Shown: positions 52,001 to 62,150, counted from the stretch's first letter. The stretch is 64,000 bases of DNA from CAWFFV01 sp963814985 (GCA_963814985.1 CAWFFV010000053.1:1-64000), one strand, 5' to 3'. Notes: generated by a model from the letters alone, not told the origin. Numbers and translations: made by a program.

Positions 52001-52156
52001 TGATTCCTCACTGCCATAGGCAGTTCGCAAACCGTTTTGTGTGGGTTTTGTCGCCTGTGGTGGAGGTTGCGGCGCAACCTCCACCACAGGCGACAAAACC
52101 CACACAAAACGAGAGCGAGCCACCGCAGGTGGTGAGGGATCCCGAAGAGTCACTCT
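52001..52156. repeat. Family A palindromic repeat inside the purine operon, 39-bp perfect arms
   Basis: Perfect arms 52033-52071 and 52073-52111, centred on GGTTGCG-G-CGCAACC, with the CCACCGCAGGTGG flank. The arm sequence is almost that of 18251 and 29077. It lies between purQM and purC on the transcribed strand and would form a very stable RNA hairpin there. Confidence 0.88.
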
Positions 52157-52236
52157 CAGAATACCTTTATGAGGGTATGCCTATCCGCAATTCTATGTAG
52201 ATGTGGAGTAACAGATCCTGACGGATCATCCACCAA

Positions 52237-54111
52237 TTAACGCAATACAACACCTTCGCCTTCTGTGATAAAACCCACAGTCAGCAATTGTGGCAATACA
52301 CAACGAGCCTCCAGTGCACCTTTCGGTGAAAGAATCAGTACCATACCCACACCCATATTGAGGGTGCGATACTGCTCTTCCCTGGTGACATTCCCCAGAC
52401 GGACAAGTAAACTGAAGAGAGGCGGTACTTGCCAGGCTTTTGTTTCTATAACGGCTTGCATACCCGCAGGGAGGATACGTGAGATATTTCCTTCGAAACC
52501 GCCTCCGGTAATATGTGCCATGCCTTTGATAAAACGACCACGATCTTGCAAGTATTCTCGTAACTGACCGACTTCGCGCAGATAACTGCGATGTGGGCGC
52601 AATAGAGCGTCAGCTAGCGATTCTCCCAGTTTTGGAAAGACAGTATCGAGCGAATAAGGAGCAAAGACGCGCCGGGCCAGCGAATAGCCATTGGTATGCA
52701 GACCACTCGAAGGTAGCCCAAGCAAGATATCGCCCGCACAGATCGTTGCGCTGTTCATCACATCTTCTTGTTCCACAACACCTACAATGGTTCCTGCAAG
52801 GTCAAAAGCACCTGGGAGATAGACATCGGGCATTTCTGCGGTCTCGCCCCCTAGCAAGGCACAACCAGCCTCCTGGCAGGCAGCAGCAACGCCCTGTACA
52901 ATCGTAGCCGCCCGTACCGGGTCCAACTTGCCCATAGCAAGATAGTCCATAAAGAAAAGCGGTCTGGCTCCCTGTGTCAATAGATCATTGATTGAATGAT
53001 TGACGAGATCGTAGCCTATGGTATCGAAGCGCTCGGCCTGGGCAGCAAGTAGCGTTTTCGTGCCCACACCGTCAGTCGAAGCCACAAGAGCTGGATGACG
53101 CATCTTTTGCAGGTTTTGGGCACTGAAGACTCCAGCGAAGGCTCCCATGCCAGCTAACACTTCCGGCCCCTGAGTTGCCTGTACAGCCTCCTGCATCAGT
53201 CGTTTGGCCTGATCGGCAGCTGCGATATTCACCCCACTGGCCGCATAGGATACCGTCCGGTTCTTCTCTAGAGGTTTTCTTTCTGGAGATTCTCCTACAG
53301 GTGCAGATGGGGTACTCGTAGTGGGCTGACTAAGCCTGATAGTATACTCATAGGCATTTTTGAAGATGAGAAGGCCATCGGCTTTGACCTTGCCACTTGC
53401 GCTGGCGTGTCGTTGTGGATGCTGGAGCGGATGAACATAACGCTCAGGGTGGGGCATCATGCCAAAGACGTTGCCACGTTCATTGCACACACCTGCAATG
53501 TTGCCCATAGAACCATTGGGGTTATCAGGATATGTTACGGGATGTCCAGGATTACCGGCACTATGTGTGTAGATTAGAGAAATTTGTTCGTGGGTTTCTA
53601 GCCTGCTAATGTCACCCTCAAAAACAAATTGCCCCTCACCATGAGCAACCGGTAGTTCGATGGGCCGTTCAATGCCCTGTGTGAAGATGCAAACGCCGGG
53701 TTGAGCTGATAAGGTGATCCAGCGACACTCAAATTGCGCTGACACATTATCTGTGAGGGTTGCGCGTGGTTGGTGACCTGCCACGAGACCGGGGAGAAGT
53801 CCTGCACGAACAAGCACCTGGAAACCGTTACAGATACCCAGCACAGGGCGTCCCTCGTCAATAAATTGACGTAATTGGGAACCAAGATGGATGGTCAGGT
53901 TTTTGGCTAGCAGCGTTCCTGCTCCCAGGTCATCGCCATAGGAGAAACCGCCTGGGAGAACAAGGAAGTGATAGTCCAGCAAGCTTTCAGGTGCCTTAAG
54001 CAGTTGATTGATGTGTACAAGGTCAGTCTCAAAACCAACTAAGCGACAGGCCTGGGCCGTCTCACGATCACAGTTTATGCCTGGTGCACGTAGTACAAGA
54101 GCACGAGTCAC
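52237..54111 (-). CDS. purQM: PurQ-PurM fusion (FGAM synthase glutaminase + AIR synthase)
   Basis: Residues 1-~262 are PurQ: VLRAPGINCDRETAQA, VLPGGFSYGDDLGAG, the nucleophile Cys94 in GICNGFQVL, and the His-Glu pair in MPHPERYVHP. After a Pro/Ser/Thr linker (residues ~265-295), PurM follows: YAASGVNIAAADQAKRLM, VASTDGVGTKTLLA, LLGGETAEMPDVY, LPSSGLHTNGYSLAR and HITGGGFEGNI. The chain thus feeds ammonia to FGAM synthase and also carries out the next step, FGAM to AIR. It starts at GTG, overlapping the purL stop (GTGA). No stop or frame break lies between the two domains. Confidence 0.93.
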   Translation of the reverse strand: MTRALVLRAPGINCDRETAQACRLVGFETDLVHINQLLKAPESLLDYHFLVLPGGFSYGDDLGAGTLLAKNLTIHLGSQLRQFIDEGRPVLGICNGFQVLVRAGLLPGLVAGHQPRATLTDNVSAQFECRWITLSAQPGVCIFTQGIERPIELPVAHGEGQFVFEGDISRLETHEQISLIYTHSAGNPGHPVTYPDNPNGSMGNIAGVCNERGNVFGMMPHPERYVHPLQHPQRHASASGKVKADGLLIFKNAYEYTIRLSQPTTSTPSAPVGESPERKPLEKNRTVSYAASGVNIAAADQAKRLMQEAVQATQGPEVLAGMGAFAGVFSAQNLQKMRHPALVASTDGVGTKTLLAAQAERFDTIGYDLVNHSINDLLTQGARPLFFMDYLAMGKLDPVRAATIVQGVAAACQEAGCALLGGETAEMPDVYLPGAFDLAGTIVGVVEQEDVMNSATICAGDILLGLPSSGLHTNGYSLARRVFAPYSLDTVFPKLGESLADALLRPHRSYLREVGQLREYLQDRGRFIKGMAHITGGGFEGNISRILPAGMQAVIETKAWQVPPLFSLLVRLGNVTREEQYRTLNMGVGMVLILSPKGALEARCVLPQLLTVGFITEGEGVVLR

Positions 54112-57100
54112 GCCACACCTCCCTTCCAGGCTTCTTGTAGCTCTGTCACACTGAGATTGATAAGTTCCTCTTCACCATCTTGCACAATAAAACGTGTCGT
54201 GTTGGTCACAGTACCTATATAGGTCATGTCCTCTACTCCGCTGGCACGCATATGCTTCTCGAATGCACCAAGTTGCTCAGGCGTAATTTCGATCAGAAAA
54301 CGCGATGCCGACTCGCTGAAAAGTCGTGCGATATTGATTGCATCAGGCTGTAAATCAGGTTCACCCTGTCCCAGCTTGCCGATAGCAAGATATCTCATAT
54401 CCAGCGTAACGCCTTGCAGACTCGCCAATGCCATCTCAGCGGCAGCCACAGCGAGTCCACCTTCCGAAAGATCATGACAGGCACGCACCATACCCTTACG
54501 AATGGCTTCACCAAGCGCCTTCATCGTTTTGTAAGCATGGATAATGTTTACTTCGGGAACCGTGGTAGATGGTACAAGTTGCCCAAACGAATCCAGGTCT
54601 ATAACTTCAGCATAGTGGGAACCAGCCAGTTCATTGAGCGTTGTGCCTATCTGGTAGAGCAAGTTGCCGGGTGTCTTGAGCGACATATCAATGGTCTGTG
54701 TAGCATCATCAATCACACCCACCGCTGAAATCAGCAGCGTTGGAATGACAGGTAAGCGGCGTCCCTCAGCACGATACTCGTTGTTGAGACTATCCTTGCC
54801 GGAGATAAAGGGAGTTCCGAAACCAATGGAAGCATCATGACAACCTTTGACGGCTCGTACCAGTGTTCCCAATTGCACTGGATCAGTGGGATTGCCCCAG
54901 CAGAAATTGTCCAGAATAGCAACCTGTGTAATATCGCCACCAACGGCAGTCAGGTTGCGCAGTGCCTCATCGACGGCATTCAATGCCATATGATAGGGAT
55001 CGATTTTGCCGTAGAGTGGATTGATACCATTGGATAAAATAATGGCAGCCTGGGTCTGCTCCTCAAGAATGGGTTGTAATACAGCCGCATCACCTGGCCC
55101 ATTACCCGCTCGTCCTACAAGTGGCTTAAGGATCGTTGCCCCCTGTACCTCATGATCATAGCGCCGTACGACGGCCTCTTTAGAGCTAATGCTCGGATGG
55201 CGCAATAAGGCCAGAAGAGTGGGTGCCAGCGAGTGGACAATAGCCTGCGAGTAGCCGCTACCCCTGTCGGATACCTGGGTCCTGTCGGTGGCATCTGGCT
55301 GAGTCCAGATCGCTTCCAGGGTCCTGCCAGGTCTGCCATCATGTAGAAAATCCATCGCCATATCAGCAACAATCTGACCATGATAGGTTACCGTCAGGCG
55401 ATGATCTCCAGTGAAGGTGCCGATAATGCTGGCCTCAACCTCCTCAATCTCACAAATAGCCAGGAGTTCCTCAATATGATGCGGTGGTACAGCCAGTACC
55501 ATACGTTCCTGAGCCTCGGAGAGCCAGATCTCCCAGGGGGTCAATCCCTGGTATTTCAGAGGCGCATGTGCCAGTTCAACGAGTGCACCTGTTGTAGCTC
55601 CCATTTCGCCAATCGCTGAGGAGAAACCGCCCGCTCCACAGTCGGTGATCGCATGGTAGAGCCGATGGTCACGTGCCTGGATAATGACATCCGCAACCTT
55701 CTTTTCCGTAATGGGTGCGCCGATTTGTACCGCACTCCCGGCCTGTGCATTGATCTCGCTACTCATCTCGCCCGATGAGAAAGTTGCGCCATGCACACCA
55801 TCACGCCCCGTCCGTCCACCAAGCACAACAATCTGGTCTCCGGGTTGTACCTCGTTGGGATGACTGCCATGAGGCAGGATACCCAGACAACCACAGAAGA
55901 CAAGTGGGTTATAAATATAGCCGGGATGATAGAGAATAGCGCCGTTGACGGTAGGTATACCCATTTTGTTGCCATAGTCGCGCACACCGCTCACAACTCC
56001 GCTGGCGATGCGACGTGGCGAGAGAATGCCAGCAGGCAGGTCGTCCGTAGGAGTGTCAGGTGGCCCAAAGCAGAGAATATCCGTACAGGCAACAGGCTGT
56101 GCTGAAACACCCAGGACATCACGGATCACCCCACCTACACCCGTATTTGCTCCCCCAAATGGCTCGATAGCCGATGGATGATTATGTGTCTCTACTTTGA
56201 AGGCAATATCTTGCCTTTCAGTAAAGCGGATGATCCCCGCATTATCACTAAAAGCCGACACCAGATTGGGTGTTTTGACCAACTCTGTGGCGCTCATAAT
56301 ATAGCTTTTAAGTAGCCCATTGATAGTCTCCTCTTCAAGGACATGGCCATGACTATCAACTTCGCGGTAGTTGATGGTAGCTTTGAACGTTTTATGTGAA
56401 CAATGCTCTGACCATGTTTGAGCCAGTGTCTCCAATTCAACATCAGTGGGTTCGCGCCCTTGCAGGCGATAATGCTGCTGAATGGTACGCATCTCATCCA
56501 GGTTTAAAGATAAAAGACCAGCTTTGCTCACATCGAGTAGTTGCTGGTCGGTCATCTCCGAGATGGGGAGCATTGTGACTCTGGTAAGATTCTCCCTATC
56601 CTTTTGTACGTCAGGAGGTTCCGCAAAGGGTGTCCCTGTGGGTTCGTGCAGCCTTCCAGCTATGCGTAACTCGTAATGCTGAATGACTGGGTTATATAAG
56701 AGAGCCTGAGCAATAGCACGGATATCGGCTTCGCTCAAGCGTCCATCGAGCATATAGCGGCGTCCCGTCTCAACGTATTGCAACCCTGTGATTCCCAACA
56801 TAGCTGCCCCGGCCAGCACACTCTCAGCCAGTGTGTCAGTGACACCAGCATGGAAGAACACATCCACAATATGTTCTGGAGATGAGTGTTCTTCTGTATA
56901 TATTTCCTGGATAACCGGATCAACAAGCAACTGTTCTACCAGTTGATCAAGTTGAGCGGGACTGAGAGTTCCTGAGAGGCGATAGAGTTGGGAAGTATGG
57001 ATGCTTAGCGGAGAGGTACTGGTGAGAATCACTGCGAGCGAAGGAAGATGCTTCGTCGATAATTGTAAGATTTCACGAGCGATCTGGTGGGCATGCACAT

Positions 57101-57146
57101 CATATCGCTCGGCAATTGCTCGTACCGTAATTTGAAATAATGTCAC
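54108..57146 (-). CDS. purSL: FGAM synthase, PurS-PurL fusion
   Basis: The 1012-residue protein starts with about 200 residues not found in small PurL. They include FHAGVTDTLAESVLAGAAML and LLYNPVIQHYEL, a PurS-type fold after a related N-terminal module. The PurL core follows: TWSEHCSHKTFKA, VETHNHPSAIEPFGGANTGV, SGEMSSEINAQAGS, ITDCGAGGFSSAIGEMG and CHDLSEGGLAVAAAEMAL. It converts FGAR to FGAM with ATP and ammonia from PurQ. GTG start with CAGGA upstream. First gene of the operon, overlapping purQM. Confidence 0.95.
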   Translation of the reverse strand: MTLFQITVRAIAERYDVHAHQIAREILQLSTKHLPSLAVILTSTSPLSIHTSQLYRLSGTLSPAQLDQLVEQLLVDPVIQEIYTEEHSSPEHIVDVFFHAGVTDTLAESVLAGAAMLGITGLQYVETGRRYMLDGRLSEADIRAIAQALLYNPVIQHYELRIAGRLHEPTGTPFAEPPDVQKDRENLTRVTMLPISEMTDQQLLDVSKAGLLSLNLDEMRTIQQHYRLQGREPTDVELETLAQTWSEHCSHKTFKATINYREVDSHGHVLEEETINGLLKSYIMSATELVKTPNLVSAFSDNAGIIRFTERQDIAFKVETHNHPSAIEPFGGANTGVGGVIRDVLGVSAQPVACTDILCFGPPDTPTDDLPAGILSPRRIASGVVSGVRDYGNKMGIPTVNGAILYHPGYIYNPLVFCGCLGILPHGSHPNEVQPGDQIVVLGGRTGRDGVHGATFSSGEMSSEINAQAGSAVQIGAPITEKKVADVIIQARDHRLYHAITDCGAGGFSSAIGEMGATTGALVELAHAPLKYQGLTPWEIWLSEAQERMVLAVPPHHIEELLAICEIEEVEASIIGTFTGDHRLTVTYHGQIVADMAMDFLHDGRPGRTLEAIWTQPDATDRTQVSDRGSGYSQAIVHSLAPTLLALLRHPSISSKEAVVRRYDHEVQGATILKPLVGRAGNGPGDAAVLQPILEEQTQAAIILSNGINPLYGKIDPYHMALNAVDEALRNLTAVGGDITQVAILDNFCWGNPTDPVQLGTLVRAVKGCHDASIGFGTPFISGKDSLNNEYRAEGRRLPVIPTLLISAVGVIDDATQTIDMSLKTPGNLLYQIGTTLNELAGSHYAEVIDLDSFGQLVPSTTVPEVNIIHAYKTMKALGEAIRKGMVRACHDLSEGGLAVAAAEMALASLQGVTLDMRYLAIGKLGQGEPDLQPDAINIARLFSESASRFLIEITPEQLGAFEKHMRASGVEDMTYIGTVTNTTRFIVQDGEEELINLSVTELQEAWKGGVA

Positions 57147-57261
57147 TTTCCTGGTCCTGGCTGGCTTTATCCATCTCTGTCAGTTCATATAGAGATAGGA
57201 TGTCCGACTTATCTTAAATAGGATAAGCTCATTGTAACACCTTCTTTCTCCTGGTAGCAAA

Positions 57262-58272
57262 TTATATAATTCCCTCCAGTTCACCCTTAGGATCGCGCAT
57301 CATCAGTTCCGATACTGCTTTATGGGGATCGAGTCCGTCGAAAAGTACATGGCTAAGTTGTTGGGTGAGGGGCATTTCGACATTGTAATGCCTGGCAAGC
57401 TGGAGTGCAGCCGTTGTGGTCGAGACACCTTCAGCAACGCTGTGTGTAGACTGCAAGATGTCACTGAGTTTTTCTCCTCTGGCGAGGCGTTGTCCCAGTT
57501 GTTGATTACGGCTCAGAGGACTGGCACAGGTGGCTATCAGATCGCCAATGCCAGCCAGACCTGAGAAAGTGAGAGCATGGGCACCCGCTGCAATCCCTAA
57601 ACGAGCAATTTCAGCCAATCCTCGTGTTATAAAGGCGGCCTTGGCATTTTCTCCGTAATCGAGTCCGTCGGTGATCCCTGCGCCAATAGCGATGATATTC
57701 TTGAGTGCTCCTCCTAATTCGACGCCGACCACATCTTGAGCAGTATAAACACGAAATCGTGAGGTGGTGAGAAGGTCGCGAAATTGCACGGCAATATCGT
57801 GCTGAGTAGAAGCAACGACAGCAGCGGTTGGCTTTGCCTGGGCGACCTCCCGTGAGAGGTTGGGACCACTCAGGGTGGCGATTCGTTCTCGCGCGCCGGG
57901 AAGCTCCTCTGAAATCACTTCCGTCATGCGCTTCAGGCTGCCAATCTCGATGCCTTTACTGGCATTGATCAGGAGTGTCTCTTTACCAACATAGGGGGCA
58001 AGAGTGCGCACATTCTGGCGCATACGCTGTGAGGGGGTAACGAGCAAGAGTACCTCTTTATGCTCCACCGCTTCTACAATATCAGAGGTTACTTGCAAGC
58101 TATCGGGGAAACAGAAGCCAGGAAGGAAAACTGTATTTTCACGTTGCTGCTGCATCTCTACAGCACGTTCAGATTGATGTTCCCATAGGGTTGTTGTAAT
58201 TCCTTTTTTGGCTAGTAGTAGAGCCAGGGTAGTACCCCACGCACCACTGCCAATGACGCCGACTGATACCAT
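57262..58272 (-). CDS. gpsA: NAD(P)H glycerol-3-phosphate dehydrogenase
   Basis: Makes sn-glycerol-3-phosphate for phospholipids. Rossmann loop VGVIGSGAWGTTLALLL, LLINASKGIE, SGPNLSREVA, catalytic Lys in ELGGALKNIIAIGAG, and FSGLAGIGDLIATC. The length of 336 residues is standard. AGGAG lies 8 bases before the ATG. Confidence 0.96.
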   Translation of the reverse strand: MVSVGVIGSGAWGTTLALLLAKKGITTTLWEHQSERAVEMQQQRENTVFLPGFCFPDSLQVTSDIVEAVEHKEVLLLVTPSQRMRQNVRTLAPYVGKETLLINASKGIEIGSLKRMTEVISEELPGARERIATLSGPNLSREVAQAKPTAAVVASTQHDIAVQFRDLLTTSRFRVYTAQDVVGVELGGALKNIIAIGAGITDGLDYGENAKAAFITRGLAEIARLGIAAGAHALTFSGLAGIGDLIATCASPLSRNQQLGQRLARGEKLSDILQSTHSVAEGVSTTTAALQLARHYNVEMPLTQQLSHVLFDGLDPHKAVSELMMRDPKGELEGII

Positions 58273-58392
58273 GCTTTTCTCTCCTAAAACGCCACGTCTT
58301 TGTTACAATCTGATCTTGACCAGGAGCCTGTGTACCCATAGCGAAACAAAGCCATTGTAGCATAAAAGGGGAGTTCCTGATAAGAGAGGGCA

Positions 58393-58527
58393 TTGGCTGA
58401 GGATATTTTGGAACAACTCAGAGAGAACCAGGGAGAAACGTTGGCAGCACAGACCAAACGTGAATATGCTCAACTGGTTACATATACAAAAGAAGAAGTA
58501 AGGGTATTATTTAAAAATTACTTTTAG
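58393..58527 (+). CDS. Possible 44-residue protein
   Basis: TTG start directly after GAGAGGG. The sequence (EDILEQLRENQGETLAAQTK, then REYAQLVTYTKEEVRVLFKN) looks like a charged helical protein rather than random translation. It could be an intact small gene or a relic. It is in a gap between the divergent gpsA and XRE genes. Confidence 0.4.
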   Translation: MAEDILEQLRENQGETLAAQTKREYAQLVTYTKEEVRVLFKNYF

Positions 58528-58634
58528 CAACAAATACGCAAGAACGACTGGACTCCGATAGCTTCCTCCTCCCTACTTAACGCTTCCATTTCGTGAATTA
58601 TTCGCAACTATACTTTCTGTTATGGCAAGGCTTC

Positions 58635-58988
58635 CTACAAATTCTCCTCTCTCCTTGCCTCGCGCAATAATACCTGCATCATGTCTTCTGCGGTGTGCTT
58701 CTGATTTTCAGGCAGGTCAAGATAGACCTCTATCAACGATTGTAAGCGCTTCCCATCCACATCTTTATAGGCCATACCAATCAGTTTGCCAACAGGCACC
58801 CCAAGAAAAAATGCGAGTTTACGGCAACTCTCCAGATTAGGGCGTGCACCATTAAGATAGGAATGAAGGGTTTGCGGCGTCAGGCCAGCACTGCGCGCAA
58901 GAGCCGTAATCGACAGATTACGCTCTTGCATCGCCTGGACTAAGAAATCTGCCAATGACATTGATCGCCTCGAGTTATTTTCGTTCAT
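58635..58988 (-). CDS. XRE-family DNA-binding protein
   Basis: The 117-residue protein is mostly a Cro/CI-type helix-turn-helix (LSITALARSAGLTPQTLHSY, with NGARPNLESCRKLAFFLGVP), followed by a short helical tail. It is divergent from the small gene at 59151, whose promoter lies in the shared 160-base gap, so it may regulate that gene and itself. Confidence 0.82.
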   Translation of the reverse strand: MNENNSRRSMSLADFLVQAMQERNLSITALARSAGLTPQTLHSYLNGARPNLESCRKLAFFLGVPVGKLIGMAYKDVDGKRLQSLIEVYLDLPENQKHTAEDMMQVLLREARREENL

Positions 58989-59075
58989 GGTGAGATGATA
59001 AAGTAAAGCAAGCTAACACTAATCAAACCACATTTATCGTAATAAAAGTAATTTTAATCATGAACTAAATAGGTA

Positions 59076-59104
59076 TTGACAAATTAAGGAAAATACGTCA
59101 TACT
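59076..59104 (+). promoter_or_regulatory. Sigma-70-type promoter
   Basis: TTGACA at 59076-59081, a 17-base spacer and CATACT at 59099-59104, about 46 bases upstream of the ATG at 59151. Confidence 0.65.
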
Positions 59105-59150
59105 GAAGAGGTATAGTGTAAACATTTGCGTATGTGGAGGAAGGTTTGAG

Positions 59151-59393
59151 ATGGTAGATGAATTAAATGTTGGCCCTGAGAAGATATTATGGTTATTGAT
59201 ATGTGATCTGGGATACGCTAATATTCTAGTTCCTTTCTATGCAACTTCAGAGGAGGAAGCAGAACAAGAGGCACAGGTGTGGATCGGGAAGCAAGGTCCA
59301 CGCATCTTACGTCGTATTAGCTTGCAACCCTATCCATGTGGTTTCAAAATACATCATCGCGAGCTACCAGGAAAATTGGTGCAGGAAATTTGA
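59151..59393 (+). CDS. Small hypothetical protein
   Basis: An 80-residue protein with GGAGGAAGG before the ATG and a good promoter. Sequence features: LWLLICDLGYANILVPFYA and an acidic helix SEEEAEQEAQVW. No family is recognised. Its 3' end overlaps the converging hpt frame by 50 bases. Confidence 0.6.
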   Translation: MVDELNVGPEKILWLLICDLGYANILVPFYATSEEEAEQEAQVWIGKQGPRILRRISLQPYPCGFKIHHRELPGKLVQEI

Positions 59394-60027
59394 TGGGAAA
59401 GATATCCTGGGACAGCGATACCAGGCCTGGCAAATAGTTTAACGGTCCTTTCTCTCGGCAGGACTCTGGTGCTCTTTTTGGTGCTGGCTGGCCTTCGTAA
59501 ACCGAAGGCTTCAATATACCAATGTAGGGAAGATTGCGATAGCGCTGTGCATAGTCCAGCCCATACCCAATCACGAATTTATCAGGAATATGGAAGCCAA
59601 GATAGGCGGTTTCGATAGTCCTGATCCGTTGGCGATCTTTGTTTAGAAGAGCACAGACATGCAGGCTAAGGGGGTTGCGCCTTTGCAAGACATCTATCAG
59701 ATAGCGCAAGGTCAGCCCACTGTCAATGATATCTTCGACAATTAAGACATGTTTTTGATCAATAGGACCCTCCAGGTCTTTGAGGATGCGTACAATCCCA
59801 CTGGACACCGTACTATCCCCGTAGCTGGTCACAGACATGTAGTCAATCTCTAGTGGGAGTTCGATGGCTCGCGAAAGGTCCGCAATGAAAGGTATAGCCC
59901 CTTTGAGGGTACCCAGGAGTAGCAAATTTTTGCCGTAATAATCCCTGGTAATCTGTTCTCCCAGTTCAAGAATTTTAGTGTGGAGCTGCCTCTCTGAAAT
60001 AAGCACTTCCTCAACATCATTGTGCAT
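59344..60027 (-). CDS. hpt: Hypoxanthine phosphoribosyltransferase
   Basis: Purine salvage enzyme. The PRPP loop is HVLIVEDIIDSGLTLRYL, with LLLLGTLKGAIPFIADL and VIGYGLDYAQRYRNLPYIG typical of bacterial HPRT. Family members usually end just after GILKPSVY; here ~50 more residues (PAPKRAPESCREKGPLN...) run into the converging small gene, so the tail may come from a frameshift at the natural stop. GAGGAGG is upstream of the ATG. Adjacent to tilS, a common pairing. Confidence 0.93.
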   Translation of the reverse strand: MHNDVEEVLISERQLHTKILELGEQITRDYYGKNLLLLGTLKGAIPFIADLSRAIELPLEIDYMSVTSYGDSTVSSGIVRILKDLEGPIDQKHVLIVEDIIDSGLTLRYLIDVLQRRNPLSLHVCALLNKDRQRIRTIETAYLGFHIPDKFVIGYGLDYAQRYRNLPYIGILKPSVYEGQPAPKRAPESCREKGPLNYLPGLVSLSQDIFPIKFPAPIFLVARDDVF

Positions 60028-60063
60028 GGTTATGCCTCCTCTGCATCAAAATATACTATGCCC

Positions 60064-61522
60064 CTACGTTGGGATGATTGACAAACGTACAATCTGTCGT
60101 GTCTCAGCGATCAAGCGTACACGGTCATCCAGGCAGATACCGGCTAACCAGACACAATGGGATGCCGAAAAAAAGAGCGGGATCTGCTCACGCTCTGCAC
60201 GTATGATATGCTTATCAATCAGCACGTCTTGTATTTTTTTCTCGTGTGCCATCCCCAGAGGACGAATACGGTCTCCCGGACGCCTTGTACGTATCCGCAG
60301 AACGTTCCCTACATTATCACCATCGATATATATAACATAACGTGTCGCTTCTAAAATGCGCCACACTTCCTCCTTATTTTTGCATTGCAGTACCTCTCTC
60401 ATCCTTTGCCGCTCTTCGTCTGATACGATTTCTGCGACAGCCGTCCACGGCGTTCCGGGTACAGCGACACGGCCAGGGATGGGAAGGGGTACCTCTCTAT
60501 TCTCTCTGGCTGGCTCATTATGTATGGCATGGTCTTTCCTATGCTCAAGCACAATGGTCTCCCCTGTGCGTACAAGATGTATCTGTTGGGGAAGGTGCAA
60601 TGTCAGTTCTTCACTCATGGTTCTCTCTGTGTAAGAGTTGTTCAATCAACCTGTAGTGACGCAACTCTAACGGGGATTGGCCAGCACTCAAGTGGGCAGT
60701 TGCACGTCGCAACAGGTGCCTTTGCAGACTGAGTGGTTGGGCAAGTAAGGCCCTACGTTGCAAGTGGATGCACCCGCCTTGCTCGTAAGTGACAACCACT
60801 GGCCAGCAGGTATCAACCTGCGTCTCTATCCATTCCACATCGATACGCATTACTTCAGCGCTGCGGAGCAGTGTCGCTCGAATACCAGGATTTATGGACT
60901 CCAAAAGCGGTACAAGTTCGTGACGAATACGATTGCGCAGGAAGTGTGGATCTGTGTTGCTGGCATCCTCCAGGGGCGTGAGGTGCTGCTGTAAACAGTA
61001 AGCAAGTGCGTCAGCATGGGTGACAACAAGCAAAGGACGAACGATGTCTTGCTGGCGTGGCTGTAAACCGACCATGCTGGCAATGCCTCCGCCACGCATC
61101 CAGTGCAGGATGAGCGTCTCCACCTGATCATCCATATGATGTGCCACAGCGATAGGTTGTCCCTGAGCCACTTCGCGTAAGAAGCGATAGCGAGCCGTGC
61201 GTGCTGCATCCTCCAGGGAGCGTTGTTCTTTGCGTGCCAGCGCAGGCACATCTATCACACCGATAGTGCAGGGTAGTCCCCACAACCCGGCAAGGCGGGC
61301 AACTACGGCTGCATCTTGCTCACTTGCTTCCCCACGTAACTGGTGATTAAGATGTGCAACGTGCGGACGTACTCCTGGATAGCGTTTGTCTGGTCCGCAG
61401 AGCTGATGGAGTAGATGGAGAAGACATAACGAATCGGCTCCGCCAGAGACACCGATGATAATTTCACCGTTTTCAGGAAGGAGCCGATGATGCTCAATGT
61501 ATGCTGCAATAACTTCTAGCAT
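60064..61522 (-). pseudogene. tilS: tRNA(Ile)-lysidine synthase, split by a frameshift
   Basis: Adds lysine to C34 of the AUA-reading tRNA. The N-terminal frame (61522-60611) has the PP-loop GVSGGADSLCLLHLL, PHVAHLNHQLRGEASEQD, VAHHMDDQVETLI and LRNRIRHELVPLL. The C-terminal domain is in another frame (60645-60064): RRPGDRIRPLGMAHEKKIQD and LFFSASHCVWLAGICLDDRV. The frames overlap around ENHE/SEELTLHL. Removing one T near 60612 gives one chain of about 485 residues, normal for TilS. As the function is usually essential, either the sequence has an indel or the two pieces are made separately. Confidence 0.88.
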
Positions 61523-61646
61523 ATTTGCGTTGTGTCTACCTTATATGGTACGATATATGCCAATTATAGCACTCGCTGGCTATCTCGTGGTGATATGGGA
61601 TACGTATAGTTTGCTTCAGTGTCGTGCAGGGGTAGGTAAATACATT

Positions 61647-62150
61647 ATGGCTCTTCGCAAAATTATCACAGCAGAGAATCCGATTCTACGTCAGAAAGCA
61701 AAGAAGATTCGTCGCTTCGACCCATCGCTACAAAAGCTCGTTGATGATATGTTCGAGACGATGCAAATTGCTCACGGAGTAGGTCTGGCCGGACCACAGA
61801 TTGCACAGTCAATCCGTGTCTTCGTTGCCGAGTATGAAGATCACAAGATTGCCGTCTTCAACCCCGAGATCGTTAAGGCCGAGGGAGAAGAACTTGGAAC
61901 GGAGGGGTGTCTCAGCATTCCTGGCTACGTTGGTGACAATATCCGACGTGCAACAAAGATCCTCGTCAAGGGGCAGGATGTGCGCGGTAAACCAGTACGT
62001 ATACCAGCTGAGGGCTGGTTTGCACGTATCCTCCAACATGAGATTGATCATCTAGATGGTATCCTTTTCCTGGATCGCCTGGATCGACCTGAAGATCTAC
62101 GTGAGGTGCTCGAAGAAGAACTCGAAGAAGAAGCGATAGTGGCGGAGTAG
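61647..62150 (+). CDS. def: Peptide deformylase
   Basis: Removes the formyl group from nascent proteins. The three motifs are GVGLAGPQ, EGCLSIPG (Cys ligand) and HEIDHLDG. The start at 61647 gives MALRKIITAENPILRQKAKK, the normal beginning, with GGGGTAGG upstream; the frame is open further upstream but that part is not protein-like. The acidic C-terminus is unusual but short. Ends in a strong hairpin. Confidence 0.95.
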   Translation: MALRKIITAENPILRQKAKKIRRFDPSLQKLVDDMFETMQIAHGVGLAGPQIAQSIRVFVAEYEDHKIAVFNPEIVKAEGEELGTEGCLSIPGYVGDNIRRATKILVKGQDVRGKPVRIPAEGWFARILQHEIDHLDGILFLDRLDRPEDLREVLEEELEEEAIVAE

